DNA from: Paracoccaceae bacterium
GTDB taxonomy: Bacteria; Pseudomonadota; Alphaproteobacteria; Rhodobacterales; Rhodobacteraceae
Reading direction: 5' to 3'
Length of the DNA: 64,000 nt
NCBI GenBank assembly: GCA_026989355.1
Contig: JALSJM010000002.1
Coordinates: 491,755 to 555,754 of the forward strand
The notes beneath the pieces were generated by a model. That model was given only the letters and a program-made list of their open reading frames with translations, ran no database searches and was not told the origin of the DNA. Position 1 is the first letter of the stretch. The number at the start of each line of letters is the position of its first letter. Of the stretch, positions 19,114-28,585 are shown piece by piece. Position numbers and translations under genes: made by a program.

Positions 19114-19152
19114 ATTGCGGGTGTGGCGGGCGCATCCGGGGTGTTGCGTGGA

Positions 19153-20751
19153 TCAGCCGATTACGGCGGCTTTTACCTCGTCGTCGATGTGGGGCAGGTA
19201 TTGCGTGAAATTGTCAATGAACATCTGCACCAGCTTTTCCGCCTGCGTGTCATAGGCCTGTGGATCGGCCCAGGTGCTGCGCGGGTCGAGAAGGCCCGTG
19301 TCAACCCCCGGTACGGCGGTTGGCACCTCGAAGCCGAAGTTCGGATCCTTGCGGAAGGTGCCCTGGGCAAGAGAGCCGTCAAGTGCCGCAGCCAGAAGGG
19401 CGCGGGTTGCCCGGATGGGCATGCGTTTGCCGGTACCGTGGGCGCCACCCGTCCAGCCGGTGTTGACAAGCCAGCAGGTAGCGTTGTGCCGGTCGATCTT
19501 TTCGCGCAGCAGGCGGCCGTATTCCTCGGGGCGGCGCGGCATGAAAGGCGCACCGAAGCAGGTTGAAAACGTGGGTTCGGGTTCTGTCACCCCGCGTTCG
19601 GTGCCGGCGACCTTCGAGGTGAAACCCGAAAGGAAATGATACATTGCCTGTGCCGGAGTCAGCCGTGCAATCGGGGGCAATACCCCGAAGGCATCGCAGG
19701 TGAGCATGATGATCGTGTCGGGGTGTCCCGCCATTGCCGTTTGCGATGCATTCGAGATGTAATGCAGCGGGTAGGCGCAACGCATGTTGGCAGTCAGGCT
19801 GTCGTCGGTGAAATCGAGTTCGCGGGTTTCCTCGTCATACACCATGTTTTCGATGATGGTGCCGAATTTCTCGGTTGTGGCGTGAATTTCGGGCTCGGCC
19901 TCGGGCGAAAGATTGATGGTTTTCGCATAGCAGCCACCTTCGAAGTTGAAGATGCCGTTGTCTGACCAGCCGTGCTCGTCATCGCCGATCAGAACGCGCG
20001 AGGGATCGGCGGAAAGGGTGGTTTTCCCGGTGCCGGAGAGGCCGAAGAACACAGCGGTACTGGAAGGATTGTCCGGCGCATGATTGGCCGAGCAGTGCAT
20101 TGCCATGATACCGTTGCCCGGCAGGATGTAGTTCAGCAGCGTGAACACCGCTTTCTTGATTTCGCCCGCATAGGCCGTGTTGCCGATCAGGATCAGCTTG
20201 CGATCGAAGTTGAGCGCGATCACCGTTTCGCTACGGCAGCCGTGGCGGGCGGGATCGGCCTTGAAGCCGGGGGCATCGATCACGGTGAACTCGGCCATGA
20301 AATCGGCCAGTTCGTCACGTTCCGGGCGGCGCAGCATGGTGCGGGCGAACAGATTGTGCCAGGCAAGTTCGGTAACCACCCGCACGTTCAGGCGGTTTTC
20401 GGGATCGGCGCCGCCGAACAGATCGGCCACATAGAAATCGCGGCCTTTCATGTATTCAAGCATGTCTGCATGCAGGCGGTCAAAGGCTTCGGGCGCCATG
20501 GGTGCGTTGTTTTCCCACCAGATGCTGTCTTCCACGGACGGGGTGCGTACGATGAACTTGTCCTTGGGAGACCGGCCGGTGAATTCTCCGGTTTCCACAA
20601 GGATCGTGCCACCTTTTCCAAGCCGTCCTTCACCCTTTCTGATTGCATGCTCGATCAGATCAGGCTCCATCAGGTTGTAGTAAATGTTGCCAAGGCCGGA
20701 AATGCCCTGATCTTCCAGTCGGTGTGAAGGATTCACCCGCCCCGTTTCCAT
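19153..20751 (-). CDS. pckA: Phosphoenolpyruvate carboxykinase (ATP)
   Basis: Gluconeogenic enzyme converting oxaloacetate and ATP to PEP, CO2 and ADP. The 532-residue protein has [15 protein letters not shown], the kinase-1a P-loop [13 protein letters not shown], the metal-binding [21 protein letters not shown] and the C-terminal [15 protein letters not shown]. [17 protein letters not shown] is the usual start; GGGAG lies upstream of ATG 20751 although the frame opens earlier. It is divergent from chvI across a 330-base spacer, as in many alphaproteobacteria where ChvGI and the PTS affect pckA expression. It has its own terminator. Confidence 0.97.
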   Translation of the reverse strand: METGRVNPSHRLEDQGISGLGNIYYNLMEPDLIEHAIRKGEGRLGKGGTILVETGEFTGRSPKDKFIVRTPSVEDSIWWENNAPMAPEAFDRLHADMLEYMKGRDFYVADLFGGADPENRLNVRVVTELAWHNLFARTMLRRPERDELADFMAEFTVIDAPGFKADPARHGCRSETVIALNFDRKLILIGNTAYAGEIKKAVFTLLNYILPGNGIMAMHCSANHAPDNPSSTAVFFGLSGTGKTTLSADPSRVLIGDDEHGWSDNGIFNFEGGCYAKTINLSPEAEPEIHATTEKFGTIIENMVYDEETRELDFTDDSLTANMRCAYPLHYISNASQTAMAGHPDTIIMLTCDAFGVLPPIARLTPAQAMYHFLSGFTSKVAGTERGVTEPEPTFSTCFGAPFMPRRPEEYGRLLREKIDRHNATCWLVNTGWTGGAHGTGKRMPIRATRALLAAALDGSLAQGTFRKDPNFGFEVPTAVPGVDTGLLDPRSTWADPQAYDTQAEKLVQMFIDNFTQYLPHIDDEVKAAVIG

Positions 20752-21081
20752 CTGCCAGCTCCCGCTTTCCGTCGTTCGAAGGGCTTTACGTTCTGCCCGG
20801 TGCCGCGAAATCCTGCATCCGGGCCCTGTGTCCACTTAGCATGTAGCAGGCGGAAGAAAACAGAAAAGCACGCCGATTGTTAGCGTAATCATGGCACTGA
20901 TTTTTTCCCAAAGCGAAACAAAGGGGGAAAATAAGGCAATCAGGCACCTTTTTTTGCCACAATTCATTTGCATCATGCTTGATGATTCGTGATTTCGGCT
21001 TGCTTTGAAGGCAGTTCTTCCAAAGAATGATGCGAAAAAGCAAATCAGCAGGATGAGAAGAGCAGAGCGAGGAATTCCACA
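20752..21081. other. Divergent regulatory region between pckA and chvI
   Basis: A 330-base, comparatively AT-rich spacer without a credible gene. It contains TGTTAGCG (20878-20885), identical to the left half of a palindrome upstream of pyk, a short dyad CATCA-tgct-TGATG (20971-20984), and the ChvI ribosome binding site GAGGAA. I could not pick clear -35/-10 pairs for either gene. Confidence 0.5.
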
Positions 21082-21783
21082 ATGGCGACAATCGCACTGG
21101 TGGACGACGACAGGAATATCCTGACGTCTGTTGCAATGACACTTGAGGCCGAAGGCTTTGATGTCGTTACCTATAATGACGGCCAGACGGCACTTGATGC
21201 CTTCAGCAAGAAGATGCCCGACATGGCTGTTCTCGATATCAAGATGCCGCGCATGGACGGTATGGATCTGCTGCAGCGCCTGCGTCAGAAATCCCAGATA
21301 CCGGTGATTTTCCTGACATCGAAGGACGACGAGATCGACGAGGTGCTCGGTCTGCGCATGGGCGCCGATGATTACGTGAAAAAGCCGTTTTCGCAGCGCC
21401 TGCTGGTCGAGCGCATTCGTGCATTGCTGCGCCGGCAGGATGCAATCGCCGGCAAGGATGTGGGTGAAACCGATCAGGACAAGGTGATCGAGCGTGGCAA
21501 CCTGCGCATGGATCCGCTGCGCCATCAGGTTACGTGGAAGGGCCAGGAGGTTTCGCTGACGGTAACGGAATTCCTGCTTCTGCAGGCGCTGGCGCAGCGT
21601 CCTGGCTTCGTGAAAAGCCGTGATCAGCTGATGGATGTGGCCTATGACGATCAGGTATATGTTGATGATCGCACCATCGACAGCCACATCAAGCGTCTGC
21701 GCAAGAAGATGCGGATGGTTGACGAGAACTTCTCGGCAATCGAAACTCTCTACGGCATCGGTTACAGGTACAACGAGGAATAA
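21082..21783 (+). CDS. chvI: Response regulator ChvI
   Basis: An OmpR-class response regulator of 233 residues. The receiver domain has the acidic pocket LVDDDRN, the phosphoacceptor Asp52 in [11 protein letters not shown], and VKKPFS with the conserved lysine; the C-terminal winged helix ([26 protein letters not shown] to [10 protein letters not shown]) binds DNA. The ChvG-ChvI pair responds to acid and envelope stress in alphaproteobacteria and influences central carbon metabolism. chvG follows 21 bases downstream. Confidence 0.95.
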   Translation: MATIALVDDDRNILTSVAMTLEAEGFDVVTYNDGQTALDAFSKKMPDMAVLDIKMPRMDGMDLLQRLRQKSQIPVIFLTSKDDEIDEVLGLRMGADDYVKKPFSQRLLVERIRALLRRQDAIAGKDVGETDQDKVIERGNLRMDPLRHQVTWKGQEVSLTVTEFLLLQALAQRPGFVKSRDQLMDVAYDDQVYVDDRTIDSHIKRLRKKMRMVDENFSAIETLYGIGYRYNEE

Positions 21784-21804
21784 TCAATCGCCAAGGGAAA
21801 GACG

Positions 21805-23526
21805 TTGCGCGATACAAAAGCCGGAGATGGCGCCAATATCGTGATTGGCGAAGACTGGACCGGCCCGAAAAATGCCGTGGACAAGGACCTGCGCACCCGC
21901 AGGAAGCGGAGAGGCATCGTTTCTCTGAACCGGTCGCCATTGGCGCGCAAGATCATCACGTTCAATCTGATGGGGTTGATCATCCTTGTTGCGGGGGTGC
22001 TTTACCTCAACCCGTTTCGCGACAGTCTTGTCTTTCAGCGCGAGCGCGGGCTGGTGATCGAAGCCAGGCTGATCGCCGACGTGATCGAGGCCCAGCTTGA
22101 CAGCTATACTTCCGCATCCGGGCAGGTTTTCACCAGCCTTTCGGCAAGCGATATCGACGTCAATGCCATGCTAAACCGGATACATCTTCCACCGGGTGTC
22201 GAGGTGTTCGTTTATGCCCCATCGGGTGGCCTGATCGCCAGCACGGTCGGCCGACCACGCCCGGAAATCGCTCCGGTAAGGGGGTTGCGCAAGGATGAAC
22301 GCAGCACGCTGATCACCGATTTCCTGAACCGTGTGTGGGAAGGGTTGTCAGGAACACTTACCCACGTTTCCGGCGATAAAACAAATCTCAATCCCGAAGA
22401 GGCGGTAAAGCTTCTGGTGCCCCAGGCCCTGAAGGGTGATGCCCAGATCAAGACGACGATCGACGATTTCAACCGCTCGATCTTTTCCGTGGCAATCCCG
22501 ATCAAGCGCAACGGTGCGCCGGTGGCGGTGGTCGGGGTTACCAGCCCTGCGGGCGAGCTTGATGCGCTGGTGCGCCGTGAGCGCGAACAGGTATTGCAGA
22601 TGTTCGTGATTGCCATTCTGGTTTCGATCGGTCTCAGCCTGCTTCTGGCCAGCACCATCGCCAATCCGCTGTCCGATCTGGCCGCTGCCGCCGAACTGGG
22701 GCGCGACAAGAAGGCCCGCAAGATGAACCCCGGGCGCGTCCGCATTCCCGATCTGACCGCCCGCCCCGATGAGATTGGCCGCCTGTCTGGTGCCTTGCGC
22801 GGCATGGTGACGGCTCTTTACGATCGTATTGACGCCAATGAACAGTTTGCCGCAGACGTGGCCCATGAAATCAAGAACCCGCTGGCCAGCCTGCGCTCGG
22901 CGGTGGGAACTCTCAGGGTTGCCAGGAAGGACGAGCAGCGCCAGAAGCTGCTTGACGTGATCGATCATGATGTGCGCCGGCTGGACCGGCTTGTAAGCGA
23001 TATTTCCAATGCTTCGCGTCTGGACAGCGAACTGGTGAAGGAGGAAGAGGAAAGCTTCGATCTGGTGAAGCTTCTCGAAAACATCGCCGGATATCTGGGA
23101 GAGGAAGCCGCGCGCAAGGGGGTGGATTTCATCGCCGACCTTCCGAAGAAGCCGGTGATCATCCAGGGGCTCGAAGCCCGGCTTGCGCAGGTGTTCGTGA
23201 ATCTGATCACCAATGCGATTTCCTTCTGCGAAGAAGGAGATGCGATCCGTGTCTGGGTGCGCAAGCGGGAAAACCGGGTACTGGTCGTGGTCGAGGATAC
23301 CGGCCCGGGCATCCCGAATCAGGCGCTGCACAAGATCTTCAACCGTTTTTATTCCGAGCGCCCCGCCGGGCAGTTCGGCAACAATTCGGGGCTGGGCCTG
23401 GCCATTTCCAAGCAGATCGTCGAAGCACATGGCGGCGTGATCTGGGCTGAAAATATCCGCCCCACCGAAGCGGATGTCACTTCGGAACCGCTGGGCGCGC
23501 GTTTCGTGGTCGGCCTTCCCGTCTGA
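21805..23526 (+). CDS. chvG: Sensor histidine kinase ChvG
   Basis: Membrane sensor kinase of 573 residues partnered with ChvI. Two membrane helices (about 50-70, ITFNLMGLIILVAGVLYL, and 268-290, MFVIAILVSIGLSLLLAS) flank a periplasmic sensor region; HAMP, the H-box FAADVAHEIKNPLASLRS (His354), N-box LITNAISFCEEG and G-boxes EDTGPGIP and GLGLAISKQI follow. The start appears to be TTG 21805 after AAGGGAAA; the N-terminal IVIGEDWTGP segment is shared by relatives. hprK follows 26 bases after the stop. Confidence 0.93.
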   Translation: MRDTKAGDGANIVIGEDWTGPKNAVDKDLRTRRKRRGIVSLNRSPLARKIITFNLMGLIILVAGVLYLNPFRDSLVFQRERGLVIEARLIADVIEAQLDSYTSASGQVFTSLSASDIDVNAMLNRIHLPPGVEVFVYAPSGGLIASTVGRPRPEIAPVRGLRKDERSTLITDFLNRVWEGLSGTLTHVSGDKTNLNPEEAVKLLVPQALKGDAQIKTTIDDFNRSIFSVAIPIKRNGAPVAVVGVTSPAGELDALVRREREQVLQMFVIAILVSIGLSLLLASTIANPLSDLAAAAELGRDKKARKMNPGRVRIPDLTARPDEIGRLSGALRGMVTALYDRIDANEQFAADVAHEIKNPLASLRSAVGTLRVARKDEQRQKLLDVIDHDVRRLDRLVSDISNASRLDSELVKEEEESFDLVKLLENIAGYLGEEAARKGVDFIADLPKKPVIIQGLEARLAQVFVNLITNAISFCEEGDAIRVWVRKRENRVLVVVEDTGPGIPNQALHKIFNRFYSERPAGQFGNNSGLGLAISKQIVEAHGGVIWAENIRPTEADVTSEPLGARFVVGLPV

Positions 23527-23552
23527 ACGGAGACAGGTATGGCGGGCGAACC

Positions 23553-23999
23553 GTGAAACCGTTGCCCCGGAACCGGAAAGGCAACAGCTGCACCCTGCAT
23601 GCTTCCTGCGTTGCTTTCGAAGAGCGCGCGGTTCTGATCACCGGGGGCGCGGGTGCGGGGAAATCTGCGCTGGCGCTGCAGATGATGAGCCTCGGAGCGG
23701 TGCTGGTTGCGGATGACCGCACCACGATCACCCGCAGCGGGGATATGCTGGTAGCCTCTTCTCCTGCCACGATCCGCGGCATGATCGAGGCGCGGGGTAT
23801 AGGGATTCTGGCGGCTGAAACGCTTGCCGCGGCTAGGCCTGTTCTGGTGGTGGATCTGGACAGGACCGAGACCGAGCGCCTGCCGTCCGAACGCGAGACG
23901 GCGATACTCGGCATTTCCCTTCCTTTGCTTCACAAGGTGGAGAGTGCGGTTTTCCCGGCAGCAATCATGCAATATCTGAAAGGCGGAAGATGTGCTTGA
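23553..23999 (+). CDS. hprK: HPr kinase/phosphorylase (short alphaproteobacterial form)
   Basis: A 148-residue protein with the P-loop ITGGAGAGKSALALQM (residues 29-44), VLVADDRTTITRS and a shortened C-terminal part. It lacks the N-terminal domain of the roughly 310-residue Gram-positive enzymes, as alphaproteobacterial HprK normally does. It phosphorylates or dephosphorylates HPr on serine, here probably Ser47 of the HPr at 25395-25667. The start is GTG 23553; a nearby ATG at 23539 is out of frame. rapZ follows immediately. Confidence 0.9.
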   Translation: MKPLPRNRKGNSCTLHASCVAFEERAVLITGGAGAGKSALALQMMSLGAVLVADDRTTITRSGDMLVASSPATIRGMIEARGIGILAAETLAAARPVLVVDLDRTETERLPSERETAILGISLPLLHKVESAVFPAAIMQYLKGGRCA

Positions 24000-24023
24000 A
24001 TGAAGGCAGGAGGGGCGCCTGTC

Positions 24024-24995
24024 ATGGTTGATCGCAGGATATCGCCGGGCCGACCGCAGACGGCAGGGCAGCGAAAAGGCGCCGGGTTTGCCGGCCGCGA
24101 TGCCGTTCACCAGCTGCTTCTGGTCACCGGCCCATCGGGGGCCGGGCGCTCGACGGCGATCAATGCTCTCGAGGATATCGGTTATGAAACCATCGACAAC
24201 CTGCCGTTCAGCCTGTTGCCACGCCTGCTCGATGGTCCGCCGATCGATCGGCCGCTGGCATTGGGGATCGATGTGCGCAACCGTGATTTCAGTACGTCGG
24301 CACTGATCGAACTGGTCGAAACCCTGACGGCGAACCCGGCGGTCGAGATCGAGCTTCTCTATCTCGACTGCCGGCCGGATGTGTTGCTGCGCCGCTATTC
24401 CGAAACGCGAAGGCGTCACCCGCTGGCACCGGGAGAAAGCCCCATTCGGGGGATCGAGCGCGAATTCGACCTGCTTGCTCCCATCCGTCTGCGTGCCGGA
24501 GTGCTGCTGGACACCTCGGACATGAGACCCCACGATCTGTGTGCCGAAATCAGGCACTGGTTTGCGTCGCGGGCCGATCAGCAGCTGGCGGTATCGGTTC
24601 ATTCCTTTTCCTACAAGCGCGGCCTGCCCCGCGGTATCGACATGGTGTTCGATGTGCGATTTCTGACCAACCCCTATTGGCAGGAAGATCTGCGCGGAAA
24701 GGATGGCCGGGATTCGGCCGTTGCCGCCTATATCGAAAAAGATCCGTTGTTTGCTCCCTTCTTCGGCCGGGTTGGCGATCTTGTCGGAATGCTGTTGCCT
24801 GCCTATGCGGCCGAGGGGAAGGCGCATCTGTCGATCGGGTTCGGCTGCACGGGGGGGCAGCATCGATCGGTTGCCGTTGCCGAGAAACTTGCTAATTCCC
24901 TTGCGAAGGATGCATGGCAAGTGTCTATAAGACACAGGGAACTTGAACGGCACGCCATGGCGGCAGGCAACGCAACAAGGGGTAACGGAGCGTGA
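24024..24995 (+). CDS. rapZ: RNase adapter protein RapZ (YvcJ/DUF213 family)
   Basis: A 323-residue nucleotide-binding protein. The Walker A is [19 protein letters not shown] and the C-terminal domain shows [22 protein letters not shown] and [19 protein letters not shown], both family signatures. In E. coli it directs decay of sRNAs controlling GlmS; in alphaproteobacteria its role is less clear, but it is regularly linked to hprK and PTS genes. An in-frame ATG exists at 24000, but AGGAGGGG at 24008-24015 fits ATG 24024. Its stop overlaps the next gene (GTGA). Confidence 0.92.
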   Translation: MVDRRISPGRPQTAGQRKGAGFAGRDAVHQLLLVTGPSGAGRSTAINALEDIGYETIDNLPFSLLPRLLDGPPIDRPLALGIDVRNRDFSTSALIELVETLTANPAVEIELLYLDCRPDVLLRRYSETRRRHPLAPGESPIRGIEREFDLLAPIRLRAGVLLDTSDMRPHDLCAEIRHWFASRADQQLAVSVHSFSYKRGLPRGIDMVFDVRFLTNPYWQEDLRGKDGRDSAVAAYIEKDPLFAPFFGRVGDLVGMLLPAYAAEGKAHLSIGFGCTGGQHRSVAVAEKLANSLAKDAWQVSIRHRELERHAMAAGNATRGNGA

Positions 24996-25387
24996 TCGGC
25001 ATCGTGATCGTCGCGCATGGGGGGCTGGCCAGGGAATATCTGGCCGCTGTCGAGCATGTGGTCGGCAAGCTTGAACGCGTGCGCACGATCTCGATCGAGG
25101 GGGATTTCGACCGCGCCGAAAAGGAGGCCGAGATCCGTGCCGCCGCCGAAGAGGTGGACGAAGGCGAAGGCGTGGTGGTGGTAACCGACATGTTCGGCGG
25201 GTCACCCTGCAACCTGTCGTTCTGCTGCGCTCAGGGGCCGACGAACCGGCGGTTCCTGCATGGCGCAAATCTGCCCATGCTGATCAAGCTGGCAAAAAGC
25301 CGTGGCAGGCCGATAGACGAAGCGGCCAGTTCTGCTCTTGATGCCGGACGCAAATACATTGATTGCATCAACAAGAAAACGGGATAA
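24992..25387 (+). CDS. PTS EIIA component, mannose family (regulatory PTS)
   Basis: A 131-residue EIIA-Man-type protein with the phosphoacceptor His9 in [12 protein letters not shown] and [12 protein letters not shown], the phosphate-transfer loop. No EIIB, EIIC or EIID sugar-permease genes lie nearby, so it is probably part of the regulatory PTS that signals carbon/nitrogen state with HPr, HprK and RapZ rather than transporting sugar. It starts with GTG 24992 overlapping rapZ. EI (ptsI/ptsP) must be encoded elsewhere. Confidence 0.88.
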   Translation: MIGIVIVAHGGLAREYLAAVEHVVGKLERVRTISIEGDFDRAEKEAEIRAAAEEVDEGEGVVVVTDMFGGSPCNLSFCCAQGPTNRRFLHGANLPMLIKLAKSRGRPIDEAASSALDAGRKYIDCINKKTG

Positions 25388-25394
25388 GTAACGG

Positions 25395-25667
25395 ATGGCA
25401 GTGTGCCGGAGCCTGATGATAATCAATGAAAAGGGGCTGCATGCCCGTGCATCAGCCAGATTCGTCGAGGTTGTGGAGCAGTATGACGCCACGGCCGAGG
25501 TGACGCGGGACGGCATGACAACCTCCGGAGATTCGATCATGGGTCTTCTGATGTTGGCAGCATCCAGGGGAACCACTATTGAAGTTGCAATCGACGGTCC
25601 CGAGGCGGAAGATCTGGCCGAGGCGCTCGAGACGCTTGTGAAGAACCGTTTCGGTGAAGATTTCTGA
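25395..25667 (+). CDS. ptsH: HPr phosphocarrier protein
   Basis: A 90-residue HPr: EI-dependent phosphorylation site His16 in NEKGLHARASARF, and the HprK regulatory serine Ser47 in TSGDSIMGLLML. Both sites are intact, so it can receive phosphate from EI and from HprK. It is the last PTS gene of the block and lies seven bases after EIIA. Confidence 0.93.
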   Translation: MAVCRSLMIINEKGLHARASARFVEVVEQYDATAEVTRDGMTTSGDSIMGLLMLAASRGTTIEVAIDGPEAEDLAEALETLVKNRFGEDF

Positions 25668-25670
25668 AAG

Positions 25671-26564
25671 ATGCCCGGCATATTGCAACAAACCGGAAAC
25701 GCGAACGTGGACAGAGAAGAGGAAAACGGCAGGGGAAGGAACATTCCCTATGACAAGCGCAAGCTGTCTTATGCCAACACGTTCAGCAATCCTCTGAAAA
25801 GCGGGACCATCCGTGCCATCGAATGGATGACCGGCAAGATGACGCTGCTGCGGCTGATCCGCAAGTTCGAACGCCGTGGGGTGCCGGTGGGGCAGGCATT
25901 CTTCGACCAGGCGCTCGAGATCATGGGAATCGAGGTGCAGACTCCACCCGAACAGATTGCCCTCATTCCGCCCGAAGGGCCGCTGGTGGTGGTGGCCAAC
26001 CATCCGCATGGCATGGTTGATGGCATGGTGATGGCGCAGCTGATCGGGCAGGTACGCACGGATTACAAGATACTCACCCGCAATCTGCTGAGCGGGGTGC
26101 GAGAGGTTGAGCAGTTCATGCTGCCAGTCGCCTTCCCGCACGAGGAAAACGCGGTGCGCCAGAACCTGGAGATGCGCAAGAAGGCAATGGAACATCTGAA
26201 GCAGGGGGGTGTGATCATCCTGTTTCCCTCGGGGCAGGTAGCGCATTCGCGCACCTTTTTCGGCCCTGCAATCGAGGCCGAGTGGAACCCTTTCACCGCC
26301 AAGATGCTGCTGCGTTCGGGGGCTACGGTGCTGCCGATCTTCTTTCCGGGGCAGAACACGCGGCTTTACCTGATGGCCAATCTGATTGCCGCCACCCTGC
26401 GTCAGGGGTTGCTGCTGCACGAGGCCGCGAAAGCCCTGAACAAGCCGCAGGCACCCGTAATAGGGCCACCAGTCATGCCCGAGGAGATCGGCAAGTGGGC
26501 CGATAATCCGCGGGGGCTGATGGCCTGGCTTCGTGAAACGACGCTGGCGCTGAAATCTTCCTGA
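25671..26564 (+). CDS. Lysophospholipid acyltransferase family protein
   Basis: A 297-residue acyltransferase of the PlsC/hemolysin-associated group. The catalytic motif reads VANHPHGMVDG (an NHx5D variant of the usual NHx4D), with ILFPSGQVAHS as the second block and LPIFFPGQNT as the third. It likely acylates a lysophospholipid or lyso-aminolipid at the inner membrane. It starts three bases after ptsH, so it shares the transcript, but no functional link to the PTS is known. The N-terminal 25 residues (polar, EEENGRGRN) are not conserved-looking; a later start is possible. Confidence 0.82.
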   Translation: MPGILQQTGNANVDREEENGRGRNIPYDKRKLSYANTFSNPLKSGTIRAIEWMTGKMTLLRLIRKFERRGVPVGQAFFDQALEIMGIEVQTPPEQIALIPPEGPLVVVANHPHGMVDGMVMAQLIGQVRTDYKILTRNLLSGVREVEQFMLPVAFPHEENAVRQNLEMRKKAMEHLKQGGVIILFPSGQVAHSRTFFGPAIEAEWNPFTAKMLLRSGATVLPIFFPGQNTRLYLMANLIAATLRQGLLLHEAAKALNKPQAPVIGPPVMPEEIGKWADNPRGLMAWLRETTLALKSS

Positions 26565-26645
26565 AGCCCATGTCTTCTGGTGCATGCCGCGTCAGATCGC
26601 ATTTGCTTCGCCTGGGGCACGCAATCCGATCATGTGCGACAGGCT

Positions 26646-27521
26646 CTAGCGGGTGGGCACCGGCCTTTCGCCACGATAATCGTAAAAACCGCGTTTCGTC
26701 TTGCGGCCCAGCCAGCCGGCTTCGACATATTTTGTCAGCAGCGGGCAGGGACGATACTTGGTATCCGCCAGCCCGTCATGCAGGACATTCATGATCGCAA
26801 GGCAGGTGTCGAGTCCAATGAAATCGGCCAGCTCCAGCGGGCCCATCGGATGGTTGGCTCCAAGGCGCATTGAAGTATCGATCGATTCCACCGATCCGAC
26901 GCCTTCGTAAAGCGCATAGACGGCTTCGTTGATCATCGGCATCAGGATGCGATTGACAATGAAGGCGGGGAAATCCTCTGCGGTTGAGGGCGTCTTGCCA
27001 AGGCGCAGCACTACGGCCTTGCAGGTTTCATAGGTTTCCTCGTCGGTGGCAATGCCGCGGATCAGTTCGACAAGCTGCATCACCGGCACCGGATTCATGA
27101 AGTGAAAGCCCATGAACCTTTCCGGCCGATCGGTGCGCGAGGCCAGCCGGGTGATCGAGATCGACGAGGTGTTCGAGGTCAGGATCGTGTGCTCCAGAAG
27201 GTGTGGTTGAAGCCCGGCGAATATCCGGTTCTTCACCTCTTCGTCTTCGGTGGCGGCTTCGATGACCAGATCGTTTGGGCCGACATCGGCCAGTTCAAGC
27301 GTGGTCCGGATGCGGGTCAGGGCCTTTGCCTTGTCCTCGGGGGTGATTTTCTTGCGTGTTACCTGGCGATCCATGTTGCGGTCGATCAGTGCCATCGCCC
27401 GCTCAAGGCTTTCCTGTGCGATATCGTTCAGCACCACGTCATAGCCTGCCAGGGCAAAGACATGGGCTATGCCGTTACCCATCTGACCGGCTCCGACAAT
27501 GCCAACCTTGTTGATTTCCAT
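26646..27521 (-). CDS. 3-hydroxybutyryl-CoA dehydrogenase
   Basis: A 291-residue NAD(P)-dependent 3-hydroxyacyl-CoA dehydrogenase. It starts MEINKVGIVGAGQMGNGIAH, a Rossmann dinucleotide-binding motif, with catalytic His in GFHFMNPVPVMQLVEL, the NTSS substrate motif and the C-terminal NHPMGPLELADFIGLD. It interconverts acetoacetyl-CoA and 3-hydroxybutyryl-CoA, feeding PHB turnover or the ethylmalonyl-CoA pathway. The start is 19 codons inside the longest frame because the Rossmann strand begins here. It is convergent with the acyltransferase. Confidence 0.92.
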   Translation of the reverse strand: MEINKVGIVGAGQMGNGIAHVFALAGYDVVLNDIAQESLERAMALIDRNMDRQVTRKKITPEDKAKALTRIRTTLELADVGPNDLVIEAATEDEEVKNRIFAGLQPHLLEHTILTSNTSSISITRLASRTDRPERFMGFHFMNPVPVMQLVELIRGIATDEETYETCKAVVLRLGKTPSTAEDFPAFIVNRILMPMINEAVYALYEGVGSVESIDTSMRLGANHPMGPLELADFIGLDTCLAIMNVLHDGLADTKYRPCPLLTKYVEAGWLGRKTKRGFYDYRGERPVPTR

Positions 27522-27682
27522 GACTGCAGCCCTTTCTGGTTTGCTGCCAGAGTATGTCGCGCCGCAGCACGGGTGCAAGGGGGGCGGGCGATGAAAAATT
27601 ACGGCAAATTCAATGGTTATCCTTTTGGAAAGGGATATGGGCGAAGCTTGGCCTGGGTGAGTCGAAAACAGAGGTGGGTGAA

Positions 27683-28510
27683 ATGGCCTATGAAAATCTG
27701 GGCGAGGGGGCCCTTGACTACTATCCGTGCCGTTATGGCAAGTCGAAGCTTCTGTTCCGCGGACCGCGCCGGAATCTTGAAGACAATTACGTTGCCTTTC
27801 TGGGAGGAACGGAAACCTACGGAAAGTTTCTCGAAAGACCTTTTCCGGCTCTGGTCGAGGAAGAAATCGGAACCGTGTGCGTGAACTTCGGCTATGTCAA
27901 CGCCGGGGTTGATGTGTTCGCGAATGAACCCGAAGTGCTGGGGGCCTGCAGCAGGGCGCGGGCCACGGTGATACAGGTGATGGGAGCGCAGAACATGTCG
28001 AACCGCTTCTATGCGGTGCATCCGCGCCGCAATGACAGGTTTGTCTGCGCCTCCAGACTGATGAAGACGATCTTCCGCGATGTGGATTTCACGGACTTCA
28101 GCTTTACCCGCCACATGCTGCACGAACTTCAGGCGCTTTCGCAGGAACGTTTCGCGATCGTGCGGGACGAACTGAAGGAAGCCTGGGTGGGACGGATGCG
28201 CCGGCTGCTTGCTCGTATCGAGGGCAAGACCGTGCTGTTGTGGTTTGCCGCACACAGCCCCGATGAGGCCGACAGTTTCGGCGCCCTGGGCCGGGACCCC
28301 CTGTTCATCGATCGCGAGATGATCGAAGAGGTGCGTTCCCATGCAACGCATGTGGTTGAGGTGGTGGTCCGGGCGCCCGAGGCAGACAGGCCCGGAGACG
28401 GGCTTGTCTATTCCCCGCTCGAGGAGCCGGCCACGCGGGGCATGCTGGGGGCAACAGCACATGCGGCGGTTGCCGCACGTCTTGCCGAGGTTCTGCCGGA
28501 AGTGATCTGA
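27683..28510 (+). CDS. DUF6473 family protein
   Basis: A 275-residue protein of unknown function typical of Rhodobacteraceae, beginning MAYENLGEGALDYYPCRYG and containing FRGPRRNLEDNYVAFLGGTE, ETYGKFLERPFPALVEEE and VNFGYVNAGVDVFANEP. The alternating beta-strand/loop pattern with GGTETYGKF and an N-(A/G)G-D motif recalls SGNH-type hydrolase-like folds, but I cannot confirm catalysis. GAGGTGGG upstream supports ATG 27683. It is monocistronic and ends at a hairpin shared with etfA. Confidence 0.8.
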   Translation: MAYENLGEGALDYYPCRYGKSKLLFRGPRRNLEDNYVAFLGGTETYGKFLERPFPALVEEEIGTVCVNFGYVNAGVDVFANEPEVLGACSRARATVIQVMGAQNMSNRFYAVHPRRNDRFVCASRLMKTIFRDVDFTDFSFTRHMLHELQALSQERFAIVRDELKEAWVGRMRRLLARIEGKTVLLWFAAHSPDEADSFGALGRDPLFIDREMIEEVRSHATHVVEVVVRAPEADRPGDGLVYSPLEEPATRGMLGATAHAAVAARLAEVLPEVI

Positions 28511-28539
28511 CGCCGGTTTCCGGCCATGCCCGGCACGAG

Positions 28540-28565
28540 AAGGCCCGCCGTTGGCGGGCCTTTGT
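28540..28565. terminator. Shared terminator between DUF6473 gene and etfA
   Basis: GGCCCGCC (28542-28549) pairs with GGCGGGCC (28553-28560) across a three-base loop, followed by TTTG on the plus strand. It lies between the convergent DUF6473 gene and etfA. Confidence 0.8.
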
Positions 28566-28585
28566 CTGATTGTCTGACACGGCGC

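Noticed and set aside
23349..25268. A 639-codon minus-strand frame opposite hprK-rapZ-EIIA
   Set aside because: Lies entirely opposite overlapping, motif-bearing PTS genes; a product of high GC.
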